Assembly (NCBI GenBank): GCA_016584495.1
Contig: WAID01000009.1
Coordinates: 4,154,001-4,218,000 of the forward strand
Origin: Celoporthe dispersa
Lineage: Eukaryota; Ascomycota; Sordariomycetes; Diaporthales; Cryphonectriaceae
Reading direction: 5' to 3'
DNA length: 64,000 nucleotides
The position numbers and the translations under genes are program-made. Shown one piece after another: positions 45,436 through 56,224 of this stretch (position 1 is its first letter; the number at the start of each line of letters is the position of its first letter). Below the pieces are notes generated by a model. It did not search any database and was not told the origin of the DNA. It saw nothing but the letters and a program-made list of their open reading frames with translations.

Positions 45436-47941
45436 TCAAAAGCTAGGACTAACTATTTCTGCCATCGAACTCAGTATAGCCGGCCGCGCCTCTTTTGTCA
45501 ATTTTCCTTTCCGGGGGCTGTAATCATTACCGGCCTCGGGTTCTTCGGAGGCTGGTTCGAGATCAGGCTCCTGTGCCTCTACAGGCTCTTCCAAAACCGG
45601 TGAAGCATCGTCAATAGCAAGGTCTTCGAGCTTGCTAGCCGAATGTTCTATCTCGGAGCAATCATCGAAACCTTCTGAGTCGCTTTCCGAATCGGGGTCG
45701 ACTTCGTCATCCGCTGAGGCTGTTAGCTGCCGCATTCCTAGTCAATAATTATGCTATTTCACTTACGAAGACACTTACGAAGAGAGTCCACGCCGACGAA
45801 GCCCTTGCATGTCTCGGCTCCCTTGCTCAAGACTCCGAGCTGCCGCGTAAGCTGCTCTCTATAGGCCTGGTTCTCCTCCGATTCGCCGGCAATGAAACTG
45901 ACAAGTTCAGGTTTCATCTTGTAGACCCCAGATGGGGACAATACGTCACCCAATACAGACACAAGACAGACCTCAATGACCTCGATGGCAACGTCGTCGA
46001 CAAATCGCTTCATAGCCACCTGAAACCGATAGTGAGTTAATCAGCTCAATGTATGACTCGAAGTATGAACATACATACCTTGTAGTAAGCCTCCATATAA
46101 TCTAGAGCCTCCGAAGCCGCAAATCGGTTCATGTCCGGCTCGGTGGTGCCTTTCACTACGGCATCGACCAAGTCCGAAAGATTCACAGTGTATAGTTGAG
46201 GGAGTTCCGACAGAGTGGAGACGTTGAAGAAGTCTTTCATGATTGAGGCACACTCGGCTCTCCTCCGATGGGCTCGGATTTCCTGGGCAGTTTCGGTAAA
46301 GTAGTGATTGTAGGTGATGGGGTGGATGGTCTGATGGGACTTTAGAACCTCAGCAGTCTTGGCCTTGAGAGCTGTCAAGATCTTGTCCATTGCTGGCTCA
46401 AATATTTTCTGGACGAGCGCGGCCGAAGTTCCTGGGTCGGCAATGTGTGCGACGACATGTTTGAGGAATGTCTTAGATGCCTTCCAAACCCGATGAACGT
46501 GACCGACGACGAGATTCTCCCACGGGCCAGCTTGATCGCGGAACAAGTCTGCTATGATCATCGGATCAAACAGTCCAGGCAGTTCCCGACCCCTGGATCT
46601 GCGTATCTTTACCTCTATCCGATCTATGAACTCATCTCGCGTGATGGAGATGCTGTTCGGCGGAGAGGCTGCTTCTGACTGGGAACTAGCTATGATGTGA
46701 TGACGATGACCGCGCTCGAAGAGCTCTTTGGCGAATCGCTCGTTGAGATTTTGTACAACAGCGCGGATTCGCTGCTGACAGCCGCGTTCTGTTTCAGCAC
46801 CCTCAAAGAACAGATCAGTGCAGTTCGCGTCGACTGCGCTCTTGACAAGCCGCTGGAAGGACTCGCTGATCCCGAGTAGATACAGCTGCTGTTCCGGCAA
46901 GGTAACTCGGGGCTGGCCAAGCTTCTTCAGCTTGTCCCAACAGGCAGCGCGCTTCGACTCGATCTCCTGTACCAGGCTGGGAAGTTCTGAGGTGATATGC
47001 GCAAGGAGAACCTTACTCAGACGGTGTCGTAGCTGGTCGATCCCGAGAATTGCGCTGGGGAGTTTCTGCCAGATCCCCTGGCCGAAGAAAGCGGTCTCTA
47101 GGGCGTCACGTTGGGCGAGTGAGCCCTTGTCGGACTCGGAGTCCATATTCTTCAGCACGTGCCAGCCGAGGCGGAACTCGACCTCCTGATTCTGAGCTAG
47201 AGATGCGTAGATGGCCTCGCTCTGTGACCCGGGAAACAGACTGTCGGGCTTTGTAATAACTCCCAGCGTACGGCTGCCCGTGGGGTCGGCTGAGCGGGCC
47301 AGCTTAAGGACGATCTGGTTTGCGAAGTCGTTCTTGGCCGAGACCACGGCAAGAATGATGCTTCGAGGCTGCTTCATGTAGGAGTCGACAACATCCTGGA
47401 TCAATTCGACGTCGGATGCTGTCTGATGTTTCGTCTGCGAATGGATGAGGCCAGGTAGGTCCACGATGGTAAGGTGAGGACGATCGGGACCGGAGATCTC
47501 GACACGAAGAAGGTCTTTGGAGAAGGCCTTGCCGTGCGTCGATATGCCCATGGCGGACTTGGCCTCTTCGATCAGCGATGCGAATCCATCGATATCCTTG
47601 AGATCCGTGTGGAAGCTAGCAAGGCTTTCCTTCTCCGAGCTGCTTCGAGAATGATCAGGAACGATGGAGATGCTGACGCCGGTTTGAGAAGCCCGCCGCA
47701 GGACAAGCTCTGTGGGGAAGCGCGTGCAAAGGTTGCTCTTGACGGGAAAAGACACCCCGGAAATGGCTTCTAGCACTGAGCTCTTGCCCGATGACTGGTC
47801 ACCACACACAATAATTTGGGGCAGCGAGACGAAGTGGTTAATGCCTTGAGAGCGAAGGCTGTCGATCGAGTCCATTAAATCGAGCCGGCCCTCCGAGCAG
47901 AGGCCGTTCAAGGCCTCAGACTGAAGATAAGTAAGCATCAT
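45436..47941 (-). CDS. Dynamin-like GTPase
   Basis: Large GTPase of the dynamin superfamily, similar in layout to Mx/Vps1-type fungal paralogues. Exons 47941..46079, 46019..45779 and 45737..45436 give 801 aa without frame break. GTPase motifs: G1 GDQSSGKSSVLEAISG (~45), G2 region CTRFPTELVLRR, G3 TIVDLPGLIHSQ, G4 GVITKPDSL. A helical stalk follows, then a GED-like region (VAMKRFVDDVAIEVIEVCLV) and an acidic tail (DDEVDPDSESDSEGFDD...) rather than a PH or Pro-rich domain. The second intron is only 41 nt, very short but phase-consistent. Such soluble paralogues are common in accessory gene sets of Pezizomycotina; a role in membrane remodelling is inferred from the family. It converges with the AAA ATPase gene, 226 bp between stops. 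Confidence 0.92.
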
Positions 47942-49750
47942 TCTGTATCTGTATTCAGAATGGCTGGGCGAAGGAAGGTAAATATCCTATGATGATGTGG
48001 GTAAAACTATGGTATTTGCGTAATTTGCGTGAGAGGATTGAATCTGGAGAAACCAAAGACGCAATAGCACTGTAATTATCTCAGTGGTGTATTTTGCCTC
48101 TCTCCCAGGTTCCTGAGTCCGGAAGAAGAAGAAAAAAAAGAAAAGAAACTGCTAGTTGATGTATATATGTAGCCCTCTGTTGTTGGTTTATGAGGAGCGA
48201 TGCACCAAGGTGGCCAAGGGAGTAATGAGAACGAAGGGAGGAAATGGATCTAGATACGCGATACGACATTATGATGGTTGTCTCAAAACTCGGTCAGCTA
48301 ATATAGGGAAGCGGCCCTACACCTTCTTCTGAAGCACACTGACTGATGAGAGGTGTACGGCGTCATCATTCACTTTAGCAAGAAACAGCGGGAGGGTGTC
48401 TTAGACCTGTGATAATCGTAACTTGCCGAAAAGAATCCGAGTTGATACAATCTCAGAAAGCATATGAGACATAGAAAACCGTAGTCCTGCAAGGGTCAGC
48501 AAGGGAAAGTCGCCTTTCTTGAAAAGATCGGCGCATGTTCCGCTCCTTTTATAAATCCAACCAACCTTCTATCGATAACATGTTGTAGTTTTGGCATTGG
48601 GATCTAACGTCCCCAGGAATGGCAATCTCCAATTATTATTCCAGCAACAAATATGAAACTTTGTAGTGGTATTGATCGACGGCAGTCATCTCGGAGACCA
48701 TAAATCATGATGACCCTTCCCTCCTGCAATCGTAGGCTCAGAGCTCTTGACGCATCAAGCTGGACCAGGTTTCACCTCATTTCTGTTCCTGTTCTTCAGA
48801 TGTCGTCTGCGGCGACCAGTGTACAGAGAAGAAATCTGTGCTTGAACGACTGACCGGTATCCCATCTCTCCGACAAGATGGTTTCTGCACCCGGCTTTTT
48901 CCTACCGTGACTGTCTTTGACACAGCAGCACGCAGGTCTATAATCATCGAGGAGGCCTCCTCTCTTATTAACATCTGTGGCTATTCAACAGTTATCCCTA
49001 CGGTGCGTTTCCCGTCCGGGTCATGTTTTTATGCCAGCTGCACAATGCCCTACTAGTTCGCAACATCGTTCGTTGCTTAGAGTACATCCTCCAGGGGTTA
49101 ATGTCCACACTTTGCCACTGGAGCAATACATATTTATGGAGTTTTAGTTTCCTCTACCATTTTCATCAATTCATCTTGGAAATGATATTTATCACAGATA
49201 AGTATTTCTTGATTTTCAGCATTTATTTACTAGATCGACACTTATTTATCAAGGTAGGTCTGGCTTTGACTTGGCATTCTGTATTGTATAATATGTACTG
49301 CTTTGGTGGCGAAGTGCGAGAATTAATCCCCGGGTGTTGTATACTATGAGCAGTCGTCAGAGGCCGAAACAATATTGGGGTGCGTCTGATGGCGTTTCTG
49401 ACCTGGTAAAAGTCCGCCATGAACCGAGGCTTGGAACCGCTCGCAAGCTTCCAACTGTATTATCTGATTTGTTTAATGGATTATCCAGCCGCCTAAGCCT
49501 CACCTATTCACAGGCCACCCAGTCTACACCACTGCCTTAAACCAACACTTGGCACGGTGGCAGAGGGGCCAGGAGCTGCGATTGGTCCTACTGAAGATGC
49601 ATGCATGAGCGCCAGCCTAATCCACCAGATAAGCGTGCAAGGAGCGAATTGTTAGTAAGCATCAGCAGATGGCCAAAACCTGCCATTTCCGAATGAGCCC
49701 CCTTTGGAGCCTTGAAGCTACCGCAGTGCATGAGAGCGGCCGCTTCTTAC
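47942..49750. other. Divergent spacer, relatively AT-rich
   Basis: About 1.8 kb upstream of the dynamin-like gene (-) and the FAD oxidase (+). 48400-49300 is AT-richer than the coding parts. No convincing gene, terminal repeat or transposase remnant is visible. Confidence 0.5.
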
Positions 49751-51719
49751 ATGCACAACCACAGTTTGCGCCACACTATGATGCTGGTACCAGTTCTCAT
49801 CCTTCTTGCAGGTGTGGTCCGCGGAGATCATGGGTCAAAATTCGAACCAGAGAACTTCAGCGTGACCAGCGCGCTGATCGATATCGGATTCGATGTCTCA
49901 GCTTTACCCGAGGCCACAACCTCAGACGCGGGAGATTCGGCATCTCTGGTATCGCGTTGCACCCCTGCGGTAGGAAGTTTTTGCTTCCAAGAAATAGAAC
50001 AGAAAAGAAAAAGAAGAATGATCCTCTCCTTGGTACGAGGCCACAGCTGATGATCCATCTACACACCAGTGTGCCACATTACAACAGCGATATAGCGAGG
50101 ATGCCGTGCACATGTCGGGCGAGGCGCCCTACACTGACTTCACCGGGAGCTATTGGGCCTCGGACCAGGGCCAAGTCCGTCCTCGTTGCATCTTCAAGCC
50201 TTCGAGCCGGGAGGCCGTGCAGACCCTGGTGTTGCTCTCACGACACACGGGCTGTCCCTTCGCCGTGAAGAGCGGCGGCCATGCTGCGTTTGCCGGCGCA
50301 TCCAGCATCGAGGGCGGCATCACTGTGTCCCTGGAGAGGCTTGACCACGTGTCGCTCTCGGAGGACAAGAAGCTGGCCACGACAGGAGCGGGAAAGATCG
50401 CCTACAAGCTTTACGAAGAGCTCGGCGAGCACGACGTAACCGTCCTCGCCGGACGTGGGTCGACCATCGGCGTGGGCGGGTTCACCCTCGGGGGCGGAAT
50501 CTCCTTCTTCTCCAGCCGGCATGGGCTCGCCTGTGATAATGTTGCAAGCTATGAGGTGAGACAGGGCGGCCAGCGTGTGTTGAGGATGCGTGTATTCTGG
50601 GGACTATACCACTGACAACTCCCACAAGGTCGTCACCGCCAAGGGTGAGATCGTCACGGCGAGCCCAACACAGCACCAGGACCTCTTCTGGGCCCTGCGC
50701 GGAGGCGGCAACAACTTTGGCATCGTCACAAGCTTCGAGATGGAGACCATCGCGCTGCCCAGGAACGAGATGTGGCATAGACACAAGATCTACTCGCACT
50801 GGTGGTCGTCTGCGAACCTCATCGACGCATTTGCGCACGCCGTGAGCGAGGCGGACAGGGACCCTGACGCGGGGCTCTGGGTCGCCTGGGTGAAATATCA
50901 TGGGATCAAGATCGCGTCCGCGCAGCTGTGGCACGGCACCCCCGACGGCCAGGACTCGGTGGTGTTTGAGAAGTTCAACAAGCTGAAGGCCGTCTACGAG
51001 GAAGGAGGCAACATCTCGCTGCCCGCCATGACCAAGATCATCGAGAGCCGGAACCGGTACGGGCTGCGCGAGTGCTACTATGAAATCACCACCAGGGCCG
51101 ACCCTCGGATCCTTAAGCCATCTCTCACGTATTTCTGGGAGGGGGTCGAGGCGCTGTCTAAGGTGCAGGGGGCACTTCCTGCTATCATCTGGCAAGGCTT
51201 CACGGAGCCCCAGCTGCGGGCCATGACAAAAAACGGAGGAAACCCGTTGGGGCTGAACGTGGAGGATGGACCTTACTACAATATTGAGATCGCCGTCTAC
51301 TGGGATAAGGAGGAGGACGACGAGCTCGTCCACTCGACCATCTCCTCCGTGCTGACCAAGATTAACGTGGAGGCCACTGCCATCGGGTGCCAGGCTGATT
51401 TTGTCTACATGAACTACGCCAGCCGGTACCAAGATGTCATCAGCAGTTATGGCGCAGAAAACAAGGCGAGGCTGAAGAAGATCGCTAAAGAGTATGACCC
51501 GACTGGTGTCTTCCAGACCCTACAGCCGGGCTATTACAAGCTGGACCGCGCACCGCTGCCGGATCCTAACTTCTTCTCCTACCCGTAAGCCTGTGCCCTC
51601 CTATCCGGCCCAGATTTGGACGTATACTGATCTCTCTTGACTATAACTACAGATCAGCCAGTATCGAGGAGTTTGTTGCCGATATTCCTTTGGTGCAGGA
51701 TGTCAAGGATGAGCTGTAA
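49751..51719 (+). CDS. Secreted FAD-linked oxidase (berberine-bridge-enzyme-like)
   Basis: FAD-binding PCMH-type oxidoreductase with a C-terminal BBE segment; oxidises an alcohol, sugar or secondary metabolite. Exons 49751..49969, 50070..50555, 50629..51584 and 51653..51719, about 575 aa, no frame break. The N-terminus has a signal peptide (TMMLVPVLILLAGVVRG). The FAD domain shows CPFAVKSGGHAAFAGASS (His available for flavin attachment), AGRGSTIGVGGFTLGGGISF and FWALRGGGNNFGIVTSFE. The C-terminal BBE part reads FVYMNYASRYQDVISSYG and YDPTGVFQTLQPGYYKL, then a last exon IEEFVADIPLVQDVKDEL. The first donor is uncertain (GTATCG at 49949 or GTAGGA at 49970, both in phase). Other in-frame ATGs at 49730 and 49778 are possible starts. 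It converges with the amylase. Confidence 0.88.
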
Positions 51720-51955
51720 GCTGGCCTGTAGCTCTCTTGGTTATTCATGAACCGAGTGGGACTCAGTGCTCGGGAGGGTACGCAGAAGAAACCCAGAGCG
51801 ACGTTTCGCCGCTTGAGTGTAGAGATCTGTTGGGCCAAGCAGGTCAATACAACCGCCCTTGTACGATGAGCCAAGCTTGCATATTGTATCTTCATCTAGT
51901 CTTGATAGCATAGCGCGTCTATAAATCAGTATAATTTCGTCTAGGTTCCGGCATT

Positions 51956-53807
51956 TCACTCCTCGTAGATGTTGCTATCGCTGTAGGTCTAAAGTTAGCC
52001 AAGCTGGTTTTTTGTTAAAAACAAGAGGGAAAACCGTGCCTGGATATCCATCACAGACAAAAGGTATACTCACAATTCTTCCGAGAATCGCTCTCTCCCC
52101 TCCGCGTCCTTGTTCACGTAGATACTCACGCTGCACTGTCCACAAGGGAATTCTCCGAACCCATCACCACCAATCTCTACCTCCCTATCATTCCAGCCGA
52201 GGACGTCCGTCCACCGCTCGCCAGCGTGCATCTCGCCGACGTGCATCCTCTTGGTAGCGGCGCCCGCGTTGCTCAACACCGCGGCACAGCCAAAAGGCCT
52301 GTCCCAGGTGCCGTACCGCACGATACCCAGACATGTCTGCTCGTCAAAGTACTCGCCCTGCTGTCCGTAGGCGTAGAGCTTGCGGGCCAGGATGATCCGG
52401 GGCAGGAAACCGCCGCACGACGGCGGGAAGGGGTTCTCGCCTTTGATGCCGTAGAGATCACCGTAGAACACACAGGGGTAGCCGCTGTCGCGGAGGAGGA
52501 TGAGGGAGTAGGCGAGGGGTTTGAACCAGTCGGCTATGGGGGCCTCGAGAGCCTGGTATGGCTGGGTGTCGTGGTTCATCACGAGCGTCTGGTGATAAAA
52601 GTAGTTAGCCAACCGGGTAGCGAGTCTGTGAACGCTGAAAGATGAAAAGGAAAAAAAATAAGGAGGAAGAAGAAGCTATCCGCGTAATTATCGGGGATAC
52701 AGATCAAGGAGGTGGGTAACGCACCACTGCGCACATGGGAGCAGCCTGCACCAAGGTGTCATCAAACACCTTTCTCATGTCTGCACTGTTGCCCTGGCTG
52801 ATCTCGCTGAAGTTGTACACCAGCGGCGCATCAAACAGGCAGAACTTCCTGCCCATCCTGTCGAGATAGTGCTCCATGTCCTGGAGGCTGTCCTTCCAGA
52901 ACTCGCCGACACAGAACCAGCCCTGGCCGTAGGTCTCGTCCATGTTGGTGATGAACTGCCGCAGGAAGTCCTCGCTGAAGTGCTTGATGGCATCGAAGCG
53001 GAAGCCCTTGAGCGTGACCTGGGACGCCAGCCACTTGCCCCAGTTCAGCACGTCGTCAGCGACTTCCTGGTGATCATAGTCCAGATCCGATCCCATGAGG
53101 TAGTCACTGGGTTTTGGAAGAGTTAGTCTTGTCTGTTCCCTGTACTAGACAGCCTCAGATTGAGCTTACTAGTTGCCCTTCTCGCCGTCCACGTCGCCCG
53201 CATCCGCCCAGTCCTTCGTCTTGTCTCCCATGATCTTGTAGATCGCGCTCTTGTCGTTCGCAGCGTTGTAGTCGACGCCCGAGAAGTGATACCAGTGGTA
53301 CTGCATGGTGCTGTACTTGCCCTGCCTGGCCGGGAAGTCATAGCCAACCCAGGCGTGGATCTCGTAGACGTCGCTGACCTGCCTGGTGCGGTCGTCCTGG
53401 TCGACCTCGTGCGCCTGACACTTCTCCTTGCGGTCGGCGGCGAACCTGTGGTTGAGCACGGCGTCCCAGTACAGGCCGACGCCGTGCTGGTTGGCCGCCT
53501 CGGTCATCTGGACCAGCTCGTCCTTGGTGCCCCATTTGGTCGCGACGCCGCCCTTTTGGTCAAACTCGCCCAGGTCGTACAGGTCGTAGATGTCGTAGCC
53601 GTTGCCTTCTGTCGAGGAGCCCTTGCAGCCCGGCGGGATCCAGAGGTTGTCGATGCCCCACCGCTTGAGCTGAGGGATCTGCTTCTCCAGACGCCTCCAG
53701 TGCTTGTGATCAGCGGGCACGTACCACTCGAAGGCCTGCATCATGGTCATGTTCTCCGGAGTGGGCTGCTGCTCCTGCTGCTGCTGCTGCTGGTCTTCTT
53801 CCGCCAT
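51956..53807 (-). CDS. Cytosolic alpha-amylase, GH13 (subfamily 5-like)
   Basis: Intracellular alpha-amylase hydrolysing alpha-1,4-glucans, the fungal type implicated in alpha-glucan and glycogen metabolism rather than secreted starch breakdown. Exons 53807..53170, 53106..52725, 52588..52074 and 51980..51956, 519 aa, no frame break. The N-terminus has a Gln run but no signal peptide, then NMTMMQAFEWYVPADHKHW. Catalytic residues: nucleophile Asp251 in GFRFDAIKHF, acid/base Glu281 in FCVGEFW, Asp347 in VMNHDTQP. Region I is WDAVLNHRF. The last exon is a 25-nt microexon giving SNIYEE after a GTGAGT donor, matching the family's usual ending; without it the frame would stop at FSEEL. The frame is open upstream of this ATG to a GTG, so an extra 5' exon is possible. 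Confidence 0.92.
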
Positions 53808-56224
53808 CTTGGCTGATGATGAGCCCTTTTTAGCGGGTAGTACTGGGCTGTAAAAGTGCTCAGGAAGGCAGATCAGCACGATCGTGCGAGGTACCCAAGA
53901 AGAAACCCGTCAGACAGGATGGTCAATTGTAGACAGCAAGCTGCCGCTCTCTTATCCTCCAGTCTCACGCACCAGTCCCTTCGCACTTATCCGCAGAGAG
54001 CACGTCCAGCAGCAGCTCTCTTGGACCAAGTAAGCTCGGGTGGTCTAGAACACGCTGGTACTCCTCGGAGCTAGCTGGGGTTCTTCCAAGATTGTTGAAA
54101 ACTGTTGAGCTGGCACACGGAAACCCCTCGCAGCGGAGCCACACGGACGCACGCTCCCGTCCCCTAAAATGACGTCGCGTAGGCGGGTTCTCGTGCATGC
54201 TGGCGGGCCCACCGCACGGCGTGGGCTGATATGTGCATCCACGTTGCGGCTGTTACTGGCAAATCGTATGTACTCCTAGGATACATACGTGTCCTCATGG
54301 TCGAGAGCTGGTCTCTTGGGTATGTTGTGGCACTATCCTGGCGGTAGGTAGTCCCTGACTCGAGGCACTGGCTCGAACTGGCGGCCTGCACAGGGCCAAA
54401 TGGGAGAAAAAGACACGGGTGGTGGAATCGCAATGGTGTAAAAAAAAAGAGAAGACCGTAATTAAGAGTAATTGTCAATACTTACAAGAAACTCAGTGCT
54501 TAGGTATAAGAAGTTGCTAGACTCACCCGCTCAACTGGAACAAGCACTGCAGTAATCAGAAAATCCTGAAATACTAATTGGGTCTATAAGAATAGAAGCG
54601 ATGCTAAGCATATACATATATATGAATATATATGTATATGGACGGGTAGTCAATTAGACGAGGCGAAAACCACTTACCGAGATGTGACTATGAGACAGCT
54701 GGAGGCCACAGTCAAGGATGCTGAGCCCTTTATCTTAGTTCAGAACCTCGATGAGGCCCTGCAGAATTGTAGTGTGTCGCAAGAAGCTTAGGAGGTGCTG
54801 CTGGAGGCATTGGAGGGCAAGGATAAATAACATGTTATAAATCATCTCTATACAAATCCAGCCTTGCTGTCTTTGGCTGAGATTTATAACGCGCGGCCGG
54901 ATCTCGATACACTCGAAAGTCGAGAAGCTCAACACCCCGCTGTTCTCCATCCTCAGCTGGTGTTATTGGGCCGGCTTTGTCTGCGACCTTCGTTTCCTTG
55001 GCCGCCCAGACGGTCGGAGGTGCCGAGGTGTTAAACGCACAGGATCTCTAATCTATCAGCTACGGCGGTAGCGTGATGCGTGCTGGCATCATCTCCCAGC
55101 TCAGCAGGACCGTCGTCTCTGGTGTGCCTGTCCTCGCCACAGCGCTCCCACCACGAGAAGTAGGAGGCAATGACATTACTGGGTGTAGCAGGACGGCCAA
55201 CAGTGGCGGCCATGAGCATATCGGGTTGTCGAGCTGTCAGGCGGTTGGCAAGGTCACGTAATGCGCACGGAGGTGTACCTTATCGGCTTGGGAATGGCGC
55301 CGATGACAGTCGCAGTTGGGAGCTTCCTTGCACTCTCGCCCTCCTCCTCCTCCTCCTCTCCCACAGAGCGTGACAAGAACGGATTGCTGGTATAAAGCCT
55401 GTCTTGGAAGTCAATATGTCCTCTATGTAAAAAGATAAGTGATTAATTTTGTATAGTGCTGTGGTGGCTGGTGTGATAGGCCTCGGGACATGGAATGTAG
55501 GTGGCTTCTCAAGGTTGTACAGATAAAAAGGGTACTATTGCCTTTTGTCTTTCTTCTGTGCAGGTCTCAGACAGGTTTGGAACCTTGGTACATTCCATCA
55601 TGGCTGTCATTAGTATTAAATGGCATGTTGAGAGCAGCACTGAAAACCTGACATGTCTCCATCACTGCTCATGTCACCAACACCCTGCCATACTACCTTA
55701 AGGGTACAGTAACAGCAGGGCGAAGGTTCTGGGGCTGGGGTGTGGGGCCGCAGTGGCCAGTGATCATGGCCCCCCCTGCTGACGATCCTCCCCAAAAGGG
55801 TAAATCCCAGCCACCTTGTTCCCCATAGCAACGATGCTGGGTAAATACTAAGGTACACTTTGTAGTGTGGTTGAGCACATCGTCGCCATGTCGACAGCAG
55901 GCCACTCACCCACCTTCTTCGTTGAACGCCCTTGAAAGCCTCCAGGCTGACCACCACTCAAAGACAGCCACGCATGCACGTCCAGCCTTTGGCTTATGCA
56001 GTGTTGCCTTTGATCTTCAACGGCTCCTATCTTCTCCCGCCCCCCGGACGCGGCCTGGCCTGGCCTGCAGCTTGTAAATAAACCTTGTTAACGCCACTGC
56101 CTTTTTTTTTCCTTTTTGTCTCTCTTATCTTGCGTTACCGACACGAGATCAGTCTTTACTCAGTATTCCTGTCCCCATATTACCTTTCTCTCTTTTCCTC
56201 TCCATTCCTCCCTCGAGCCCTTCG
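53808..56224. other. Long divergent spacer with an AT palindrome
   Basis: 2.4 kb between the amylase and the coiled-coil protein gene. It contains a perfect AT-rich inverted repeat at 54609-54640. No gene is supported: plus-strand frames around 54700-55250 are short and full of stops. T-rich and CT-rich stretches at 56100-56220 suit a leader of the plus-strand gene. Confidence 0.5.
54609..54640. repeat. Perfect AT-rich inverted repeat (15-bp arms)
   Basis: CATATACATATATAT at 54609-54623 is followed by a two-base centre (GA) and its exact reverse complement at 54626-54640. Could extrude as a cruciform or form a hairpin if transcribed. Confidence 0.9.
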
